A stretch of DNA of 33,147 nt from Carex sylvatica (Eukaryota; Streptophyta; Magnoliopsida; Poales; Cyperaceae). The position numbers were made by a program, and so were the translations under genes. Below are positions 1-10,320 of the stretch, in pieces; positions within the stretch are counted from its first letter, which is position 1; each line of letters starts with the position of its first letter. The DNA lies in NCBI GenBank assembly GCA_964058845.1, contig CAXKVR010000628.1:1-33147 (forward strand), written 5' to 3'. Under the pieces are notes generated by a model that did not search any database, was not told where the DNA came from, and was given only the letters and a program-made list of their open reading frames with translations.

Positions 1-219
1 TCTTTAGCATATACAATCATTTTGCAAATACAATTTTAAAAATTACAAACATGTAAAAAAATATTATAATGAATTTTAGAGATGAAGGTGGTTTCAATTT
101 ATCGAGGAATAATTGCTAAAGTAAAAAAATTATCTTATGATAACCAATTAAGTATTTTAGGGCCTGATAATTGTTCCTCATTCTCATTCTCTATTATCCT
201 CCAATTTTATTTGTTCAAT

Positions 220-410
220 TTCGTCCATATTTTTCACGATTTATAAGGAATTTTGTCAATCTAAAACCACGAACATTTTCTATGCAATTTTATATTTCAA
301 ATGAAATCTATAATGACATACTTTCGAACTCGTCGTCACACAAATATTTATACCTCATTATTTAAGTATTTATACCTAATATTTTACACATATGACACTG
401 CTAACATTTA
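220..410 (-). repeat. Foldback-type dispersed repeat, copy A (inverted)
   Basis: This stretch is the reverse complement of the repeats at 546-770 and 972-1200. It contains the conserved core (roughly 230-327), which on the minus strand reads like GATCTCATTTGAAAGATAAA followed by a block ending near GATCGTGA. It is followed by several copies of a short unit resembling AAGTATTTATACCT. No coding capacity is seen; the short open frame across it is simply the repeat read through. Copy A and copies B/C face each other, so the locus can fold into long stems. This suggests a MITE or foldback element, but no clean outer termini or target duplication were found. Confidence 0.6.
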
Positions 411-545
411 AAAATATTAATATCAAGTATTACAAGTACTTATATCTATGCATTGAAGTATTCATACCTATGTGGTCAACTATTTTTGTTAGAGAAATGT
501 TGACGCAGGGATAATTGGAGAAGGTTGATGCGGAGATGCGGGGTC

Positions 546-770
546 CACGATTGGAGATAAATACTTACAAGTATAGGTATAAATACTTGCACGATGAGGT
601 ATAAATACTTGTGTGACGATGAGCTTGAAAATATGTTATCATTGATCTCATTTGAAAGATAAAATTGCGTAGAATACGTTCATAGTTTTAGATTCGCAAA
701 ATTCCTCATAGATCGTGAGAAATGTAGACGACATTAAAAAAAAAAAAACACCTTTAAAAACGTATATGAT
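546..770 (+). repeat. Foldback-type dispersed repeat, copy B
   Basis: A direct repeat of about 220 bp shared with 972-1200 and inverted relative to 220-410. In order it holds a pair of AAATACTTGCACRATGAGG-like units, the 20-mer GATCTCATTTGAAAGATAAA at 644-663, a segment ending in CATAGATCGTGA near 718, and a poly(A) run at 734-748. The order and spacing match copy C closely. No protein is encoded. Confidence 0.65.
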
Positions 771-971
771 TCTTCTCCCCATATAGTTTGAGTGGTCCCC
801 CATATAGTCATATCAAGTTAGACATGCAAGTATTAATATCTTAGTTTGCAAGTATTAATTTATTATCTTCCAAGTATTTATACCTATGAATTTAATTAAA
901 CTTGGAAGACCACAGTGTTTTGAATAAATTTAATTAAACTAGTTAGTTAAGTTAGTTTATGAAAATTAAAC

Positions 972-1200
972 ATGATTGGGGATAAATACTTATAAGTATA
1001 TGAATAAATACTTGCACAATGAGGTATAAATACTTGTGTGGCGATGAGTCCGAAAGTATGTCATCATGGATCTCATTTGAAAGATAAAATTGAGTAGAAT
1101 ACGTTCGTGGTTTTAGATTCGCAAAATCCTCATAGATCGTGAAAAATATGGACAATATTAAAAAAAAAAAAAAAAAATTCACCTCTAAAAATGTATATAA
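972..1200 (+). repeat. Foldback-type dispersed repeat, copy C
   Basis: A second direct copy of the unit at 546-770, with the same internal order: short ATAAATACTT repeats, the core starting GATCTCATTTGAAAGATAAA, CATAGATCGTGA, then a poly(A) run and a shared trailing segment (CACCTCTAAAAATGTATAT versus CACCTTTAAAAACGTATAT in copy B). The homology therefore extends through the A-run on both sides. No coding potential is seen. Confidence 0.65.
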
Positions 1201-1289
1201 AGAATTTAAGAGATAGGGGAATAATGAGGGATGTGAGTAGAGAGTTTCATATAATTATTTTTAATTAAAATATTTATCTAATTATGAGA

Positions 1290-2038
1290 AGCCTTAGTGT
1301 CAAGTACTTTGCTAAAGTGGAATGGAATTAACCGTTGATTAAAAATCTTGTAATAGAGTTTGTTGATGGTGTCGGTATCTGTTCTGTTGTGGCAAGTCCG
1401 TTACGGATCGAGTTATATAGTTTTAAATTTTTTTTATATATGCTCATGATCTACTTTAATTTCAACTTTAGGTCTGAAAACAAGGCTCCTTCCATATTGA
1501 TGAGTAAAAGCTAATTTTTTGAATTGAGTAATATAGAATTGTTACTTCTCATGTTCTTTATTGAAATTGATCAAAGCGGTTGCATTTCCCTTTCGCAATC
1601 TTCTAATTTGAGTTTTGGAGTTGCCGTATGAATAAATGAAACAAAAAAGCAGGGTTCTTTTTGGTCTTTTTGGTTGTTGGCTAGGATCTTTCTTGGTTCT
1701 GAATATTTTTCTTTTTTTAAGAATGCACTTGTCACTCGACCTCTACTTCCATTAATGATCCAGTGAAAGAGACAATAGGTCAATTTGGCAGCATTTATAC
1801 TACTAAAAAATGAAGGAGAATGTACAAAGTTTTCAGGTGAAGATTTTAACTGAGTTGTTTTGGCTTCATGCAGTGTACTAATCATATATAGTGCTGTTTT
1901 GATTCTATAGTCCATGCGCTGCATGAAGTCAAAATTGTTTTGTTATAGCGCTGCATGATTCATCCTGCTATTTTTCAGGTCACTTCGTTTGTGTATATTG
2001 AAAATGATTCGGCAGTCTTTGCCAAACTTAAATAAGTA
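1290..2038. other. No recognisable gene
   Basis: About 750 bp of AT-rich sequence between the foldback repeats and the copia element. A 117-codon minus-strand open frame at 1571-1924 has no recognised motif and composition unlike the two real genes, so it is not called. No RNA gene or clear repeat was seen. Confidence 0.5.
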
Positions 2039-2043
2039 ATACT
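2039..2043. repeat. Target-site duplication, left (ATACT)
   Basis: ATACT immediately outside the TGTTGG terminus. It is identical to 9872-9876, as expected for integrase-mediated insertion of a copia element. Confidence 0.9.
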
Positions 2044-3120
2044 TGTTGGAAAATCATAAAAACTAAATAATTATGCTTTATTTAGATATCAAATAATTAT
2101 ATCTCATCTAGAGATCAAACACTTACACTCCGGATAAGAAGAAACAATTCCCACATTAATTTAAGACTGTCTTATACCAAAGAGATCCAAAACTATAAAC
2201 GGAAGTGCGGAATACAATATCTTATTCCATGACGTTTGCTATGGAATTCCGAAGTCAATGTAGGAGCGGCAACCGTCTCCGTATGCGCAAGACAATGCTT
2301 TAGATAACTTTTCCTTTCTCGTCCTTTTGGTTGGATTATAGATTAGGCCTTCCAAAGCAACAAGATTGTCTCTTGAGAAATCATCTCCAATTACCTTATG
2401 GATCTCTCATCTCAATTCTTTAATGATGGAAGAGAAAGAGAAGGCTCTCAAAATTCTGTATAGAATAATCTCTTTCAGAATTCTGAGATGAGTTGGTTAT
2501 CTTGTGCCTTGGGGATCCATCTTTATATAGATTTACACATCTGACAGCGCGAGTGCGGGTGATTCACCCGCACTGGGACACAGTGCGTCCGCACTGAGTT
2601 GAGACGTGTCCAAATAACCGCCTTAAATTTCAGTCTGAAAATAGCATGTATCCTGAGTGCGTCCATACTCATGGTCAGTGCGGGTCAGTCCACCCGCACT
2701 GGGCTAAAAACTAAACTCTGAAAATTGTCTAAGTACCCAGTGCGGGTCCGTCCACCCGCACTGGGCTTGGACTTTTTCTCTGTCTGAACTTTCATAAAAT
2801 CGTCTAACTCCTGAGTGCGTCCACATTAGGCTCGGACTGTTTCCTGCATTGCCTTGAAGTTCACAGAAATTGACTAAGTACCGAGTGCGTCCGCACTGAG
2901 TCCCCAAATGACAGTTTTCTCAATTGCAAATTTCAGAATCAGTCCATCAATGATTTGATCTTTGCCCAAATTGTTCTACACACTTATGGACCACATCATA
3001 TTGAATACATAGATTGTCTAATGTCTTAATTTGATCACTTTAATTGTGACAACCATATTTGACAGTATACAATTCATAATTATATTACATATATGCTCAA
3101 CGTTGGATTAAGATCCAACA
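2044..3120 (-). repeat. 3' LTR of the copia element
   Basis: The 1,077-bp left copy of the LTR, which is the 3' LTR in element orientation. It has TGTTGG/CCAACA termini and aligns along its length with 8776-9871. On the minus strand it carries a TATA-like CTATATAAAG at 2521-2530, with a CpG-rich palindromic array just upstream in U3 (2548-2900). It is 19 bp shorter than the other LTR, largely because a palindrome unit near 2900 is missing. A short purine-rich stretch (GTGAAAGAT on the minus strand at 3121-3129) abuts it and may be the polypurine tract. Confidence 0.93.
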
Positions 3121-3689
3121 ATCTTTCACTTGAGCAATATGTTATACTCTTTTAATTATGTATTGTCAATCTTATGTGCGCACATACTTTTCTGTCATCC
3201 TTATGTATTCCCAAACCAATTCTGTCCATCAATTACATTAGCAAAGGACTAAAACAGCTTTCGTCACATTTATTTTAGCTATGACTAAACCATTAATAAC
3301 CACGGTACTAAGAAAATCAAATGACATGAATCATGATGTGGATGTGTAGCATAGAAATTATACGCAATTGTGATCTTACGTGACAATTTCTAACTAGATT
3401 TCTCACTAAAAATTTGAAACTTAATTTCATAATCTTGTTGTAAAATGCAAAAATTCAAATAAACAATTCGCAAATCACATACTCAAATGTAAGGTCAAAA
3501 CAAAATAAGAGACATAATGCATAAACCAATCATTTTACAATACCATGCATATTACAAAATAACTTGTTCATAGTCACAAGTTTCATATCCAAAATTACAA
3601 TAAGTAAATATAACATCAAAATTAAACAACTAATGAGCTTCCACTAAAACTGAATTTTTCTAACAGAAATTACCTCCATATGAGCAACA

Positions 3690-4489
3690 TGCTCTTCAAA
3701 CTTATTGGGTGGTAATCCTTTAGTAAGTGGATCCGCTAACATGGAGTCTGTCCCTATATGTTCTATTGATAACTGACCATTCTGCACTCTCTCTTTTACA
3801 ACCAAGAACTTGATGTCAATGCACTTGGACTTTGATGAACTTCAGTTGTTGTTTGCGTATAGCACAGTCGAATTATTGTCACAATACAATTTTAGTGGTC
3901 TCTCAATAGACTCCACTATACGCAACCTAGTGACAAAATTACGTAGCCATACACCATGATTCGATGCCTCATGACATGCTACAAACTCTACGGCCATTGT
4001 GGAAGATGCTATAAGTGACTCTTTAGCACTTTTCCATGAAACAGCCCTTCCAGCTAACATATAAATGTAGTCGGATGTAGATTTCATGCTATCTTGACAT
4101 CCTCCAAAATCTGAGTCAGTATACCCAATGACCTCTAGCTTGTCCGATCTCCGATACGTGAGCATGTGTTCTTTTGTTCGCTTCAGGTACCTCAAGACTC
4201 GTTTGGCTGCTTTCCAATGATCTAGACCTAGATTTGATAAGAATCGGCCCAACATGCCAGTGATGAACGCAATATCCGGACACGTACACACTTGCGTATA
4301 CATGATGCTCCCAACAACTGAGGCATATGGATACTTTTGCATTACTTCATTTTCTAAATTATTCTTTGGGCATTGACTGAGACTGAATTTGTCTCCTTTT
4401 GCCACAGGGGTATGTCCTGATTTACTGTCTTGCATGACATACCTTTTTAGGACCTTTTTAATATAATTCATTTGGGACAAACCTAACAT
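3690..4489 (-). pseudogene. copia RNase H and RT connection, broken
   Basis: A 215-codon open stretch (3842-4489) covers the end of the RT connection (LGLSQMNYIKKVLKRY, then YASVVGSIMY) and the RNase H domain: EVIGYTDSDFGGCQDS, AVSWKSAKESLIASSTMAVEFVA and LYCDNNSTVLYANNN. It ends at a TGA (3842-3844) where relatives have Arg, probably CGA to TGA. The expected C-terminal tail (KCIDIKFLVVKERV, then ADPLTKGLP) remains readable to about 3690. RNase H would degrade the RNA of the RNA-DNA hybrid. Confidence 0.87.
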
Positions 4490-5330
4490 ACCTGGGTTCT
4501 ATTCCTCAGTATTTCAATCACTATAACAAATTATGCATCACCAAGATCTTTCATTTTAAAAATTCTTCATCATAAAGTTCTTAGTCTCATACAATATATT
4601 TATATCATTGCTGGCAAGCAATATGTCATCGACATACAAAACCAGAAACACAAATTTATTCCCACAAAACTTGAGGTATATACCCTTATCCACAAGATTT
4701 GAGTCAAAACCAAATGAGACAATCACATTGTGGAATTTGTAGTACCACTGATGAGACGCTTGCTTTAGCCCATAGATAGATTTCTTAAGTTTACATACCA
4801 TAGACTTTGCGTCTCCTGACACATAGTTTTCTAGTTGCACCATATAGATTGTTTCCTCAATATCACTATTGAGAAAAGCAATCTTAACATCCATCTGATG
4901 AAGCTCCAAATCGAAATGCGCAACTAATGTCAATATAATCCTTAAAGAGTCTTTCAATGAAACTAGAGAGAAAGTCTCTTTATAATTGATGTCTTACTTT
5001 TGTGTAAAACCCTCAGCGACAAGATGAGCCTTATATTTCTCCACATTACCTTTTGAATCCCTCTTGGTTTTAAATATCCACTTAGAACCAATAGGTCTCG
5101 CTCCTTTAGGTAATTGGACAATTTCTCAAACGTCATTGTCAGCCATAGATTTTATTTCCTCATTCATGGCATTGATCCACTTGTGAGAGTTGGAGTCTTG
5201 CATGGCTTGTTGAAAATTTATGGGGTCATTTTCTAACATGCCAACATCAAACTCATGTTCTTGAATGTAAACTAAATAATCCGAAGACATTGCAGACCTT
5301 TTCTCTCTAGTGGACCTTCTTATTGGCAAT
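4490..5330 (-). pseudogene. copia reverse transcriptase, broken
   Basis: In order: RRSTREKRSA linker and AMNEEIKSM, a TGA at 5126-5128 after ADNDV (Trp in relatives), then GSKWIFKTKRD and KYKAHLVAEGF. The polymerase core follows: HQMDVKIAFLN, KKSIYGLKQASHQWY and the catalytic LYVDDILLAS (YVDD box, around 4615-4640). After FMMKNF the frame is lost near 4556, with a further frameshift before the RNase H part. The family copies retrotransposon RNA into cDNA. The motifs are clear, but the frame is not intact. Confidence 0.88.
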
Positions 5331-5889
5331 TCTGAATTTTCTTGAGGATTTTCAGCATTGTTATCAACAATCTAGCCAACAACAGCATTATCCAGAATTT
5401 CTGGAACTTCTTTATATACTGTTTAATCTTGTTGAGTTTGATCTTCAATAATGGTTTCGTCTTTGACAATTGTATTTTGAGTTAAAAAGGGTTCAATATT
5501 AAAAAAACTCTCAATACTTGTAGGAATATTTACATACTCCTCTTCGAATTCAAAATTCATTATTGTATCTCCTCTTCAAACTCAACATCCTAAAAAAAAA
5601 TTGTATTTTCCGTCTCAAAAATTATAAACTCTGTGGGATTATAAAACTTATAACCCATTGATCGCTCGGGATACCCAATAAAATAACAACTAACAATTTT
5701 TTCTTCCAGTTTCTTTTCATGTGGCCTATAAGGCTTTGCTTCAGTTGGACAACCTCACACACGCAAATGTTTTCAATTAGGCTTTCGCCCATTTCAAATT
5801 TCGTATGGAGTTTTGTTAGTTGCTTTAGTGGGTACTCTATTTAGGATATGTGTCGCAGTCTTTTAGGTTTCACCCCCATAGATTATTTG

Positions 5890-6796
5890 GTAGAGAAGTA
5901 TGATTCATCATACTTCTTACCATATCCTTAAGAGCTCGATTGCGCCTCTCAGAAACACCATTCATTGCCGACGAACCGAACAATGTATACTGAGGCACAA
6001 TACCGCATTCTTCTATAAAATGTGCAAAATGCCATTTACACTGTTCTCCTGATTAATCATATTTGCCATAATATTCACCACCACGGTCAGATCTAATGGC
6101 CTTAATGCGTTTGTTAAATTGTAACTCAACTTTCGCTTTAAAACTTTTGAACATGTCAAGGACTTGAGCCTTTTCTTTTATTAAATATATGAAGTCATAT
6201 CTTGAGTAGTCATTTATGAAACTAATAAAATACCGGTGACCATTTCTTATAGCCGTTGGAAACGGGCCACAGATATTGGTATAAATTAATTTCAAGACTT
6301 TCGAACACCCTTTTACTTCATATTTTCTGAAATTGATTTGTTTCCCTTTTATGCAATTTATACTATCACTAAGATCTGAAAAATCTAAGGGCTGAAGAAT
6401 TTCATTTGACACAAGTCTTTCAATTCTATATATAGAAATGTGACATAATCTCTTGTGCCATAATAAAACTGAATTTTCATTAGTTAATTTTCTTTTCTTA
6501 ATATTTGTATCAATATGCAAGGTCTCAATATAAGAGCTATTGACATCAAAAAAATATAGATTATCATAAATATAAAGTAAATCAGAACCAACTTGTTTTG
6601 AATTATGAAACAAACTGAAGTTTTGATTTCCAAAAGTACAAGTAAATCCATACTTATCCAATGCAGAAATAGAAATTAAGTTACGTCTAAAAGATGGTAC
6701 AACAAATGTCTCATACAAATTCAAATAAAATTCTGATTTTAATAATAATCTATAAGTCCCAATAGCCTCCACCTCAACTTTATTGTCATCGCCCAC
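5890..6796 (-). pseudogene. copia GAG-pre-integrase and integrase, broken
   Basis: This begins after the protease with GDDNKVEVEAIG and runs through the GAG-pre-integrase zinc-binding region (LWHKRLCHIS, then INCIKGK). The integrase core follows. The motif usually written TDICGPF is TNICGPF here, so the first catalytic Asp of the DDE triad appears to be Asn (codon at about 6279-6281). The second Asp is kept in RSDRGGEYYG. The frame stops at 6053-6055, and related sequence continues past it, including NGVSERRNRA with the Glu. The enzyme would normally insert the cDNA into the host genome; this copy is dead on two grounds. Confidence 0.85.
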
Positions 6797-6799
6797 AAA

Positions 6800-7060
6800 A
6801 ATGAATCTATCATCATCACTTGGCTTCTAGTAATTTAGGCAGCCCTACAAAGATATACTTATGTGAGTAGTTGCACCTGAATCTATCCACCAAGTATATC
6901 TAGATACAGAAGATAAATTAACTTTCGTACAAACCATAACAAGAGATTTATCTTTCTTAGCACGCCATACGTGATAATTCTGGCAATGAATCTTCTTGTG
7001 TCCAACCGCACCACAGAAGTAACATGCATTTTATGATGTAGCAACTTTCTTGCCCTTATC
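6800..7060 (-). pseudogene. copia zinc knuckle and aspartic protease, broken
   Basis: Downstream of gag, the minus strand encodes a CCHC nucleic-acid-binding knuckle (CYFCGAVGHKKIHC, fitting C-x2-C-x4-H-x4-C). It then encodes the protease active-site motif WWIDSGATTHI, with the catalytic Asp-Ser-Gly. Stops at 7031-7033 (before the knuckle), 6845-6847 and 6827-6829 (after the protease motif) break the frame. At the latter two, CAG has probably become TAG. The protease would normally cleave the Gag-Pol polyprotein. Confidence 0.85.
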
Positions 7061-7234
7061 CTGTTTCTTGTTGGTGGTCATTACAGCATCCTTATTATCC
7101 TTAGTCTGATCAGATTTCTTACGCTTAGCTGAAGTCTTAGATTTGGAAGTAGTAGCAACATGGGCACTTTCTGTCTTAACTTGTTTCAGTTTTTCCTCTT
7201 CTTTCACACAATGAGAGATTAGTTCATTGAGTGG

Positions 7235-7780
7235 TCATTTGTCCTTCTGACAATTGTAGCTCACTCTAAACTGTCCAAAGTGTGGAGAAAGAGATATCAA
7301 TACCAAATACACCAAGAGATCATCAGAGATCTCCAACTTAAGTGTCATTAGTTTTGAAACAACATTAGACATCTCCATGATGTACTCCCTAACACTTCCC
7401 TTATCTTTATACTTCATTGAGACAAGTTTGGTCAAGAGTGTACCAATTTTAGACTTTTCATTCTTGACAAACATTGTCTCAACTTCAGCCAAAAATGCCT
7501 TAGCATTGATAATCTCATCAAAAATCAAGCCTCTAAATGCCTCTAAAATTGACCTTTTCATGATTATTAGACTTAGTCTATTAGATCTATCCCACTTTTT
7601 CTCAAGCCTCTGAATTATAATTATCTCATCAGGGGTTGAGGTATTAGTGACTTTGGGACATTCTATCCTGAGTGCTAAGTCTAAATCCATGACACTGAGA
7701 GTTATCATAACACTCTCCTGTCAATACTTAAAATTGGTCCCATTAAACATAGATAAGTCATTTAGGCTAGTAGTAATGCT
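7235..7780 (-). pseudogene. copia gag (UBN2-type), broken
   Basis: The Gag capsid-like segment of the retrotransposon. Visible family landmarks are FNGTNFKY near the start, MDLDLALR, and an internal stretch with EAFRGLIFDEIINAKAFL and MKYKDKGSVREYIMEM. A TGA at 7721-7723 interrupts the frame right after NFKY, where relatives usually have Trp. A second TGA at 7235-7237 follows QKDK, again at a position that is normally Trp. The original start codon is probably the ATG of MFNGTN or slightly upstream. Gag would form the virus-like particle; this copy cannot be translated intact. Confidence 0.85.
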
Positions 7781-7899
7781 AGCTGAAAATACGAACAAAA
7801 AACACACAAAACAACCACGATTTAGTAAAATTAAATTCTGAATTTTATAAATTATGTTCAAACTAAGGCTAAACTTAACAATCATAAACAAAGTATCGG

Positions 7900-8761
7900 T
7901 TTTCATTAATTGTTCACCGGAGGGTAAAAAAATAATTTCTTATGATACTATGCCGCAATAATAAAGCAATGATGATTCAATAACATATCGACAACATGCC
8001 TTCTGGAGGGCCGACATTATTGACATATGCATTAATCATAATAATCATCACTATACTCTATTATTACTTAATTGTAAATAAAACTTCAACAATTACTACC
8101 TTCCGAAAGGCCGGTAATTAATTACTTCAATTAAATGCACACTTAAATCTCTTTTATATAATGAATATAAATTAATTTTATCAAAAGAGACACCGGAGGA
8201 TACAATAATGACTCAATTAATTCAATTCAAGATATATATAACTTCAATGCCTTTATAAGAATCATAATCTATACTTTAATATAAAATAAAATTGAAATTA
8301 ACACATGATCTAGAGAGAGTTTAAATTTGGAAGCACTTTAAAATAGCCTTTCAAAATTAGAAAGATTTCTAATTTTGTAATTTTTGTTTCAAAAAATTTA
8401 TCAAAAAATAAATTTCTCAAAACCCTAATTTTCATAACTACTCAAAAAAACGCCAAATTAATGGCAGCGGAATCTTGTGTGGCCATTATAAGCCCCACAA
8501 AGAACTCCAAGACCGAATTTGATCAATAATTTGTGATTTCAAATGAAAATCTTCGAGCAAACCCTAACCAACTTAATAACTTAAAATTAAGCAGTCATGG
8601 TCTTAATTTAAAACAACTTTTGTGCTTTCAAACTTTAATTTTCAGAAAAATCAAGAAAAATCAAGAAAAATCAAGAAAAATCAAGAAAATTGACAAAAAA
8701 AAATCAATCAATTTCTAATTCTCTCTAGATCCTTAAAGACCTAATTCTTCGACATAAGAAG
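7900..8761 (-). other. Untranslated leader of the copia element
   Basis: About 860 bp between the primer site and gag with no coding frame. It holds four short GC-rich motifs in otherwise AT-rich DNA: CCGGAGGGTAA near 7918, CTTCTGGAGGGCCGACA near 7999, CCTTCCGAAAGGCCGGTAA near 8100, and CCGGAGGATAC near 8192. The two middle ones can form small hairpins. They may be packaging or dimerisation structures, which is inference only. Confidence 0.5.
8645..8689. repeat. 10-bp tandem repeat in the leader
   Basis: About 4.5 head-to-tail copies of TCAAGAAAAA inside the untranslated leader. A simple minisatellite with no evident function. Confidence 0.8.
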
Positions 8762-8773
8762 GCTCTGATACCA
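8762..8773 (-). other. Primer-binding site, initiator tRNA-Met
   Basis: On the minus strand this reads TGGTATCAGAGC, complementary to the 3' end of plant initiator tRNA-Met. It lies two bases inside the 5' LTR. This is the usual minus-strand primer site for plant copia elements, and it fixes both the orientation and the LTR edge. Confidence 0.93.
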
Positions 8774-8775
8774 CT

Positions 8776-9871
8776 TGTTGGGGTCAAACAATTATGCATT
8801 ATCTAGAGATCAAATAATTACATCTCATCTAGGGGTCAAACACTTACACCCCGGGAAAGAAGAAACAATCATCACCTTAACCTAAGACCGTCTTATGCTA
8901 AAGAGACTCAAAACCATAAACTGAAGTGCGAAATACAATACCTGATTCCATGTCGTTTGTCATGGGATCCCAAAGTCGATGTAGAAGCGGCAACCGTCTC
9001 CGTGTGCGCAAGACAAAGTTTTAGATAGCTTTTTCTTTCTCGTCCTTTTGGTTGGATTATAGATTAGGCCTTCCGAAGCAACAAAATTGCCTCTGGAGAA
9101 ATCATTTCTAATTTTCTCATGGATCTCTCCTCTCAATTCTTTAATGGTGGAAGAGAAAGAGAAGACTATCAAAATTCTGTATAGAATAATCTATTTCAGA
9201 ATTCTGAGATGAGTTTGTTATCTTATGCCTTGGGGACCCATCTTTATATAGGTTTACACATCTGACAGCGCGAGTGCGGGTGGCTCACCCGCATTAGGAC
9301 TCAGTGCGTCCGCACTGGGTTGAGACGTTTCCAAATAACCGCCTTAAATTTCAGTCCAAAAATAGCCTGTATCATGAGTGTGTCCGCACTCAGGGTCAGT
9401 GCGAGTCAGTCCACCCGCACTGGGCTAAAAACTGAACTCCGAAAATTGCCTAAGTACCAAGTGCAGGTCAGTCCACCCGCACTGGGTTTGGACTTTTCCT
9501 CTGTCTGAACTTTCAAAAAATCGTCTAACTCCTGAATGCGTCCACATTAGGCTCGGACTTTTTCCTGCGTTGCCCTGAAGTTCACAAAAATTGGCTAAAT
9601 ACTGAGTGCGTCCGCACTCAGATCCAGTGCGGGTGAGCCACCTGCACTGGGCTCCCAAAATGCAGTTTTCTCAATTGCAAATTTCAGAATCAGTCCATCA
9701 ATGATTTGATCTTTGTCCAAATTATTCTGCACACTTATGGACCACATCTTATTGAATACATAGATTGTCTAATGTCTTAATTTGATCACTTTAATTGTGA
9801 CAACCATATTTGACAGTATATAATTCATAATTATATTACATATATGCTCAACGTTAGATTAAGCTCCAACA
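8776..9871 (-). repeat. 5' LTR of the copia element
   Basis: The 1,096-bp right copy, which is the 5' LTR in element orientation. Termini match the other LTR. The TATA-like TATATAAAGA lies at 9241-9250 on the minus strand. Upstream U3 (9268-9655) is built from imperfect palindromes of the AGTGCGTCCGCACT and AGTGCGGGT..ACCCGCACT types. The 3' boundary in element orientation is set by the adjacent primer-binding site. Confidence 0.93.
9241..9250 (-). promoter_or_regulatory. Retrotransposon LTR TATA box
   Basis: TATATAAAGA on the minus strand within the 5' LTR, just downstream of the palindromic U3 array. The equivalent position is conserved in the other LTR (2521-2530). Transcription from here would run leftward through the element. 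Confidence 0.6.
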
Positions 9872-9876
9872 ATACT
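9872..9876. repeat. Target-site duplication, right (ATACT)
   Basis: ATACT immediately after the CCAACA terminus, identical to 2039-2043. It defines the outer edge of the retrotransposon. Confidence 0.9.
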
Positions 9877-10025
9877 TATAATCAAAAAGACAATTTTTAT
9901 TGGTAATTATCTTCAGAAATTAAAGCAATAACATATCCCTTTCCAAAGCACTTCTATAAATACAATATATAGTTCTGCTAGCACTCATGTTAGGTCTGAT
10001 AGTAGTGGTGGGTGCACCATATACT

Positions 10026-10031
10026 TTTATT
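10026..10031 (-). terminator. Candidate polyadenylation signal, PLD-like gene
   Basis: AATAAA on the minus strand about 290 bp beyond the stop codon. A plausible 3'-end signal, but plant signals are loose and other sites are possible. Confidence 0.3.
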
Positions 10032-10320
10032 GTGGCATGTGAAAAGGATTTGAAATTGGAAGTCATATTCTTTTCCTTCTTTCTCATGTTCATGTCAACC
10101 GATATTAAATTTATATATAACATTCCAAAATTACATAATCAGTGCAGCACACGAGCACCAATAACCAAATAACCGTATTTTCTTAGCACTCCATTTTTTT
10201 TTTTTTTTTTAAACCGAACCCCTCTTTTGATCAAACAGCTGAGACAACAGAGCAAATTTTTCATCATGCCCAAACAAGAAAAAAAAAAAAACAAATAAGC
10301 ACTTTTGTACTTCCCCTCTC

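Larger units (their letters stand above)
2044..9871 (-). mobile_element. Ty1/copia LTR retrotransposon, complete but inactivated
   Basis: A 7.8-kb element transcribed from the minus strand. Both LTRs begin TGTTGG and end CCAACA. The identical 5-bp sequence ATACT lies just outside each end (2039-2043 and 9872-9876) as a target-site duplication. Inside the right-hand (5') LTR is a primer site complementary to initiator tRNA-Met. Remnants follow in the order gag, CCHC knuckle, protease, integrase, reverse transcriptase, RNase H; integrase before reverse transcriptase is diagnostic of Ty1/copia. The frame is interrupted by several in-frame stops and at least one frameshift. The LTRs have clearly diverged by eye (roughly a tenth of positions in the outer 300 bp, not computed), so the insertion is not recent. 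It lies about 450 bp beyond the 3' end of the PLD-like gene. Confidence 0.95.

Noticed and set aside
1571..1924. A 117-codon minus-strand open frame.
   Set aside because: It has no recognised domain, no supporting gene structure and sits in repeat-rich DNA. An open frame of this length can arise by chance.
2704..2907. Open frames through the palindromic LTR arrays (also 9320-9508, 9425-9658, 32149-32385 and 32243-32428).
   Set aside because: They are readings of the CpG-rich palindromes on both strands, and similar peptides appear only because the DNA repeats. They are not genes.
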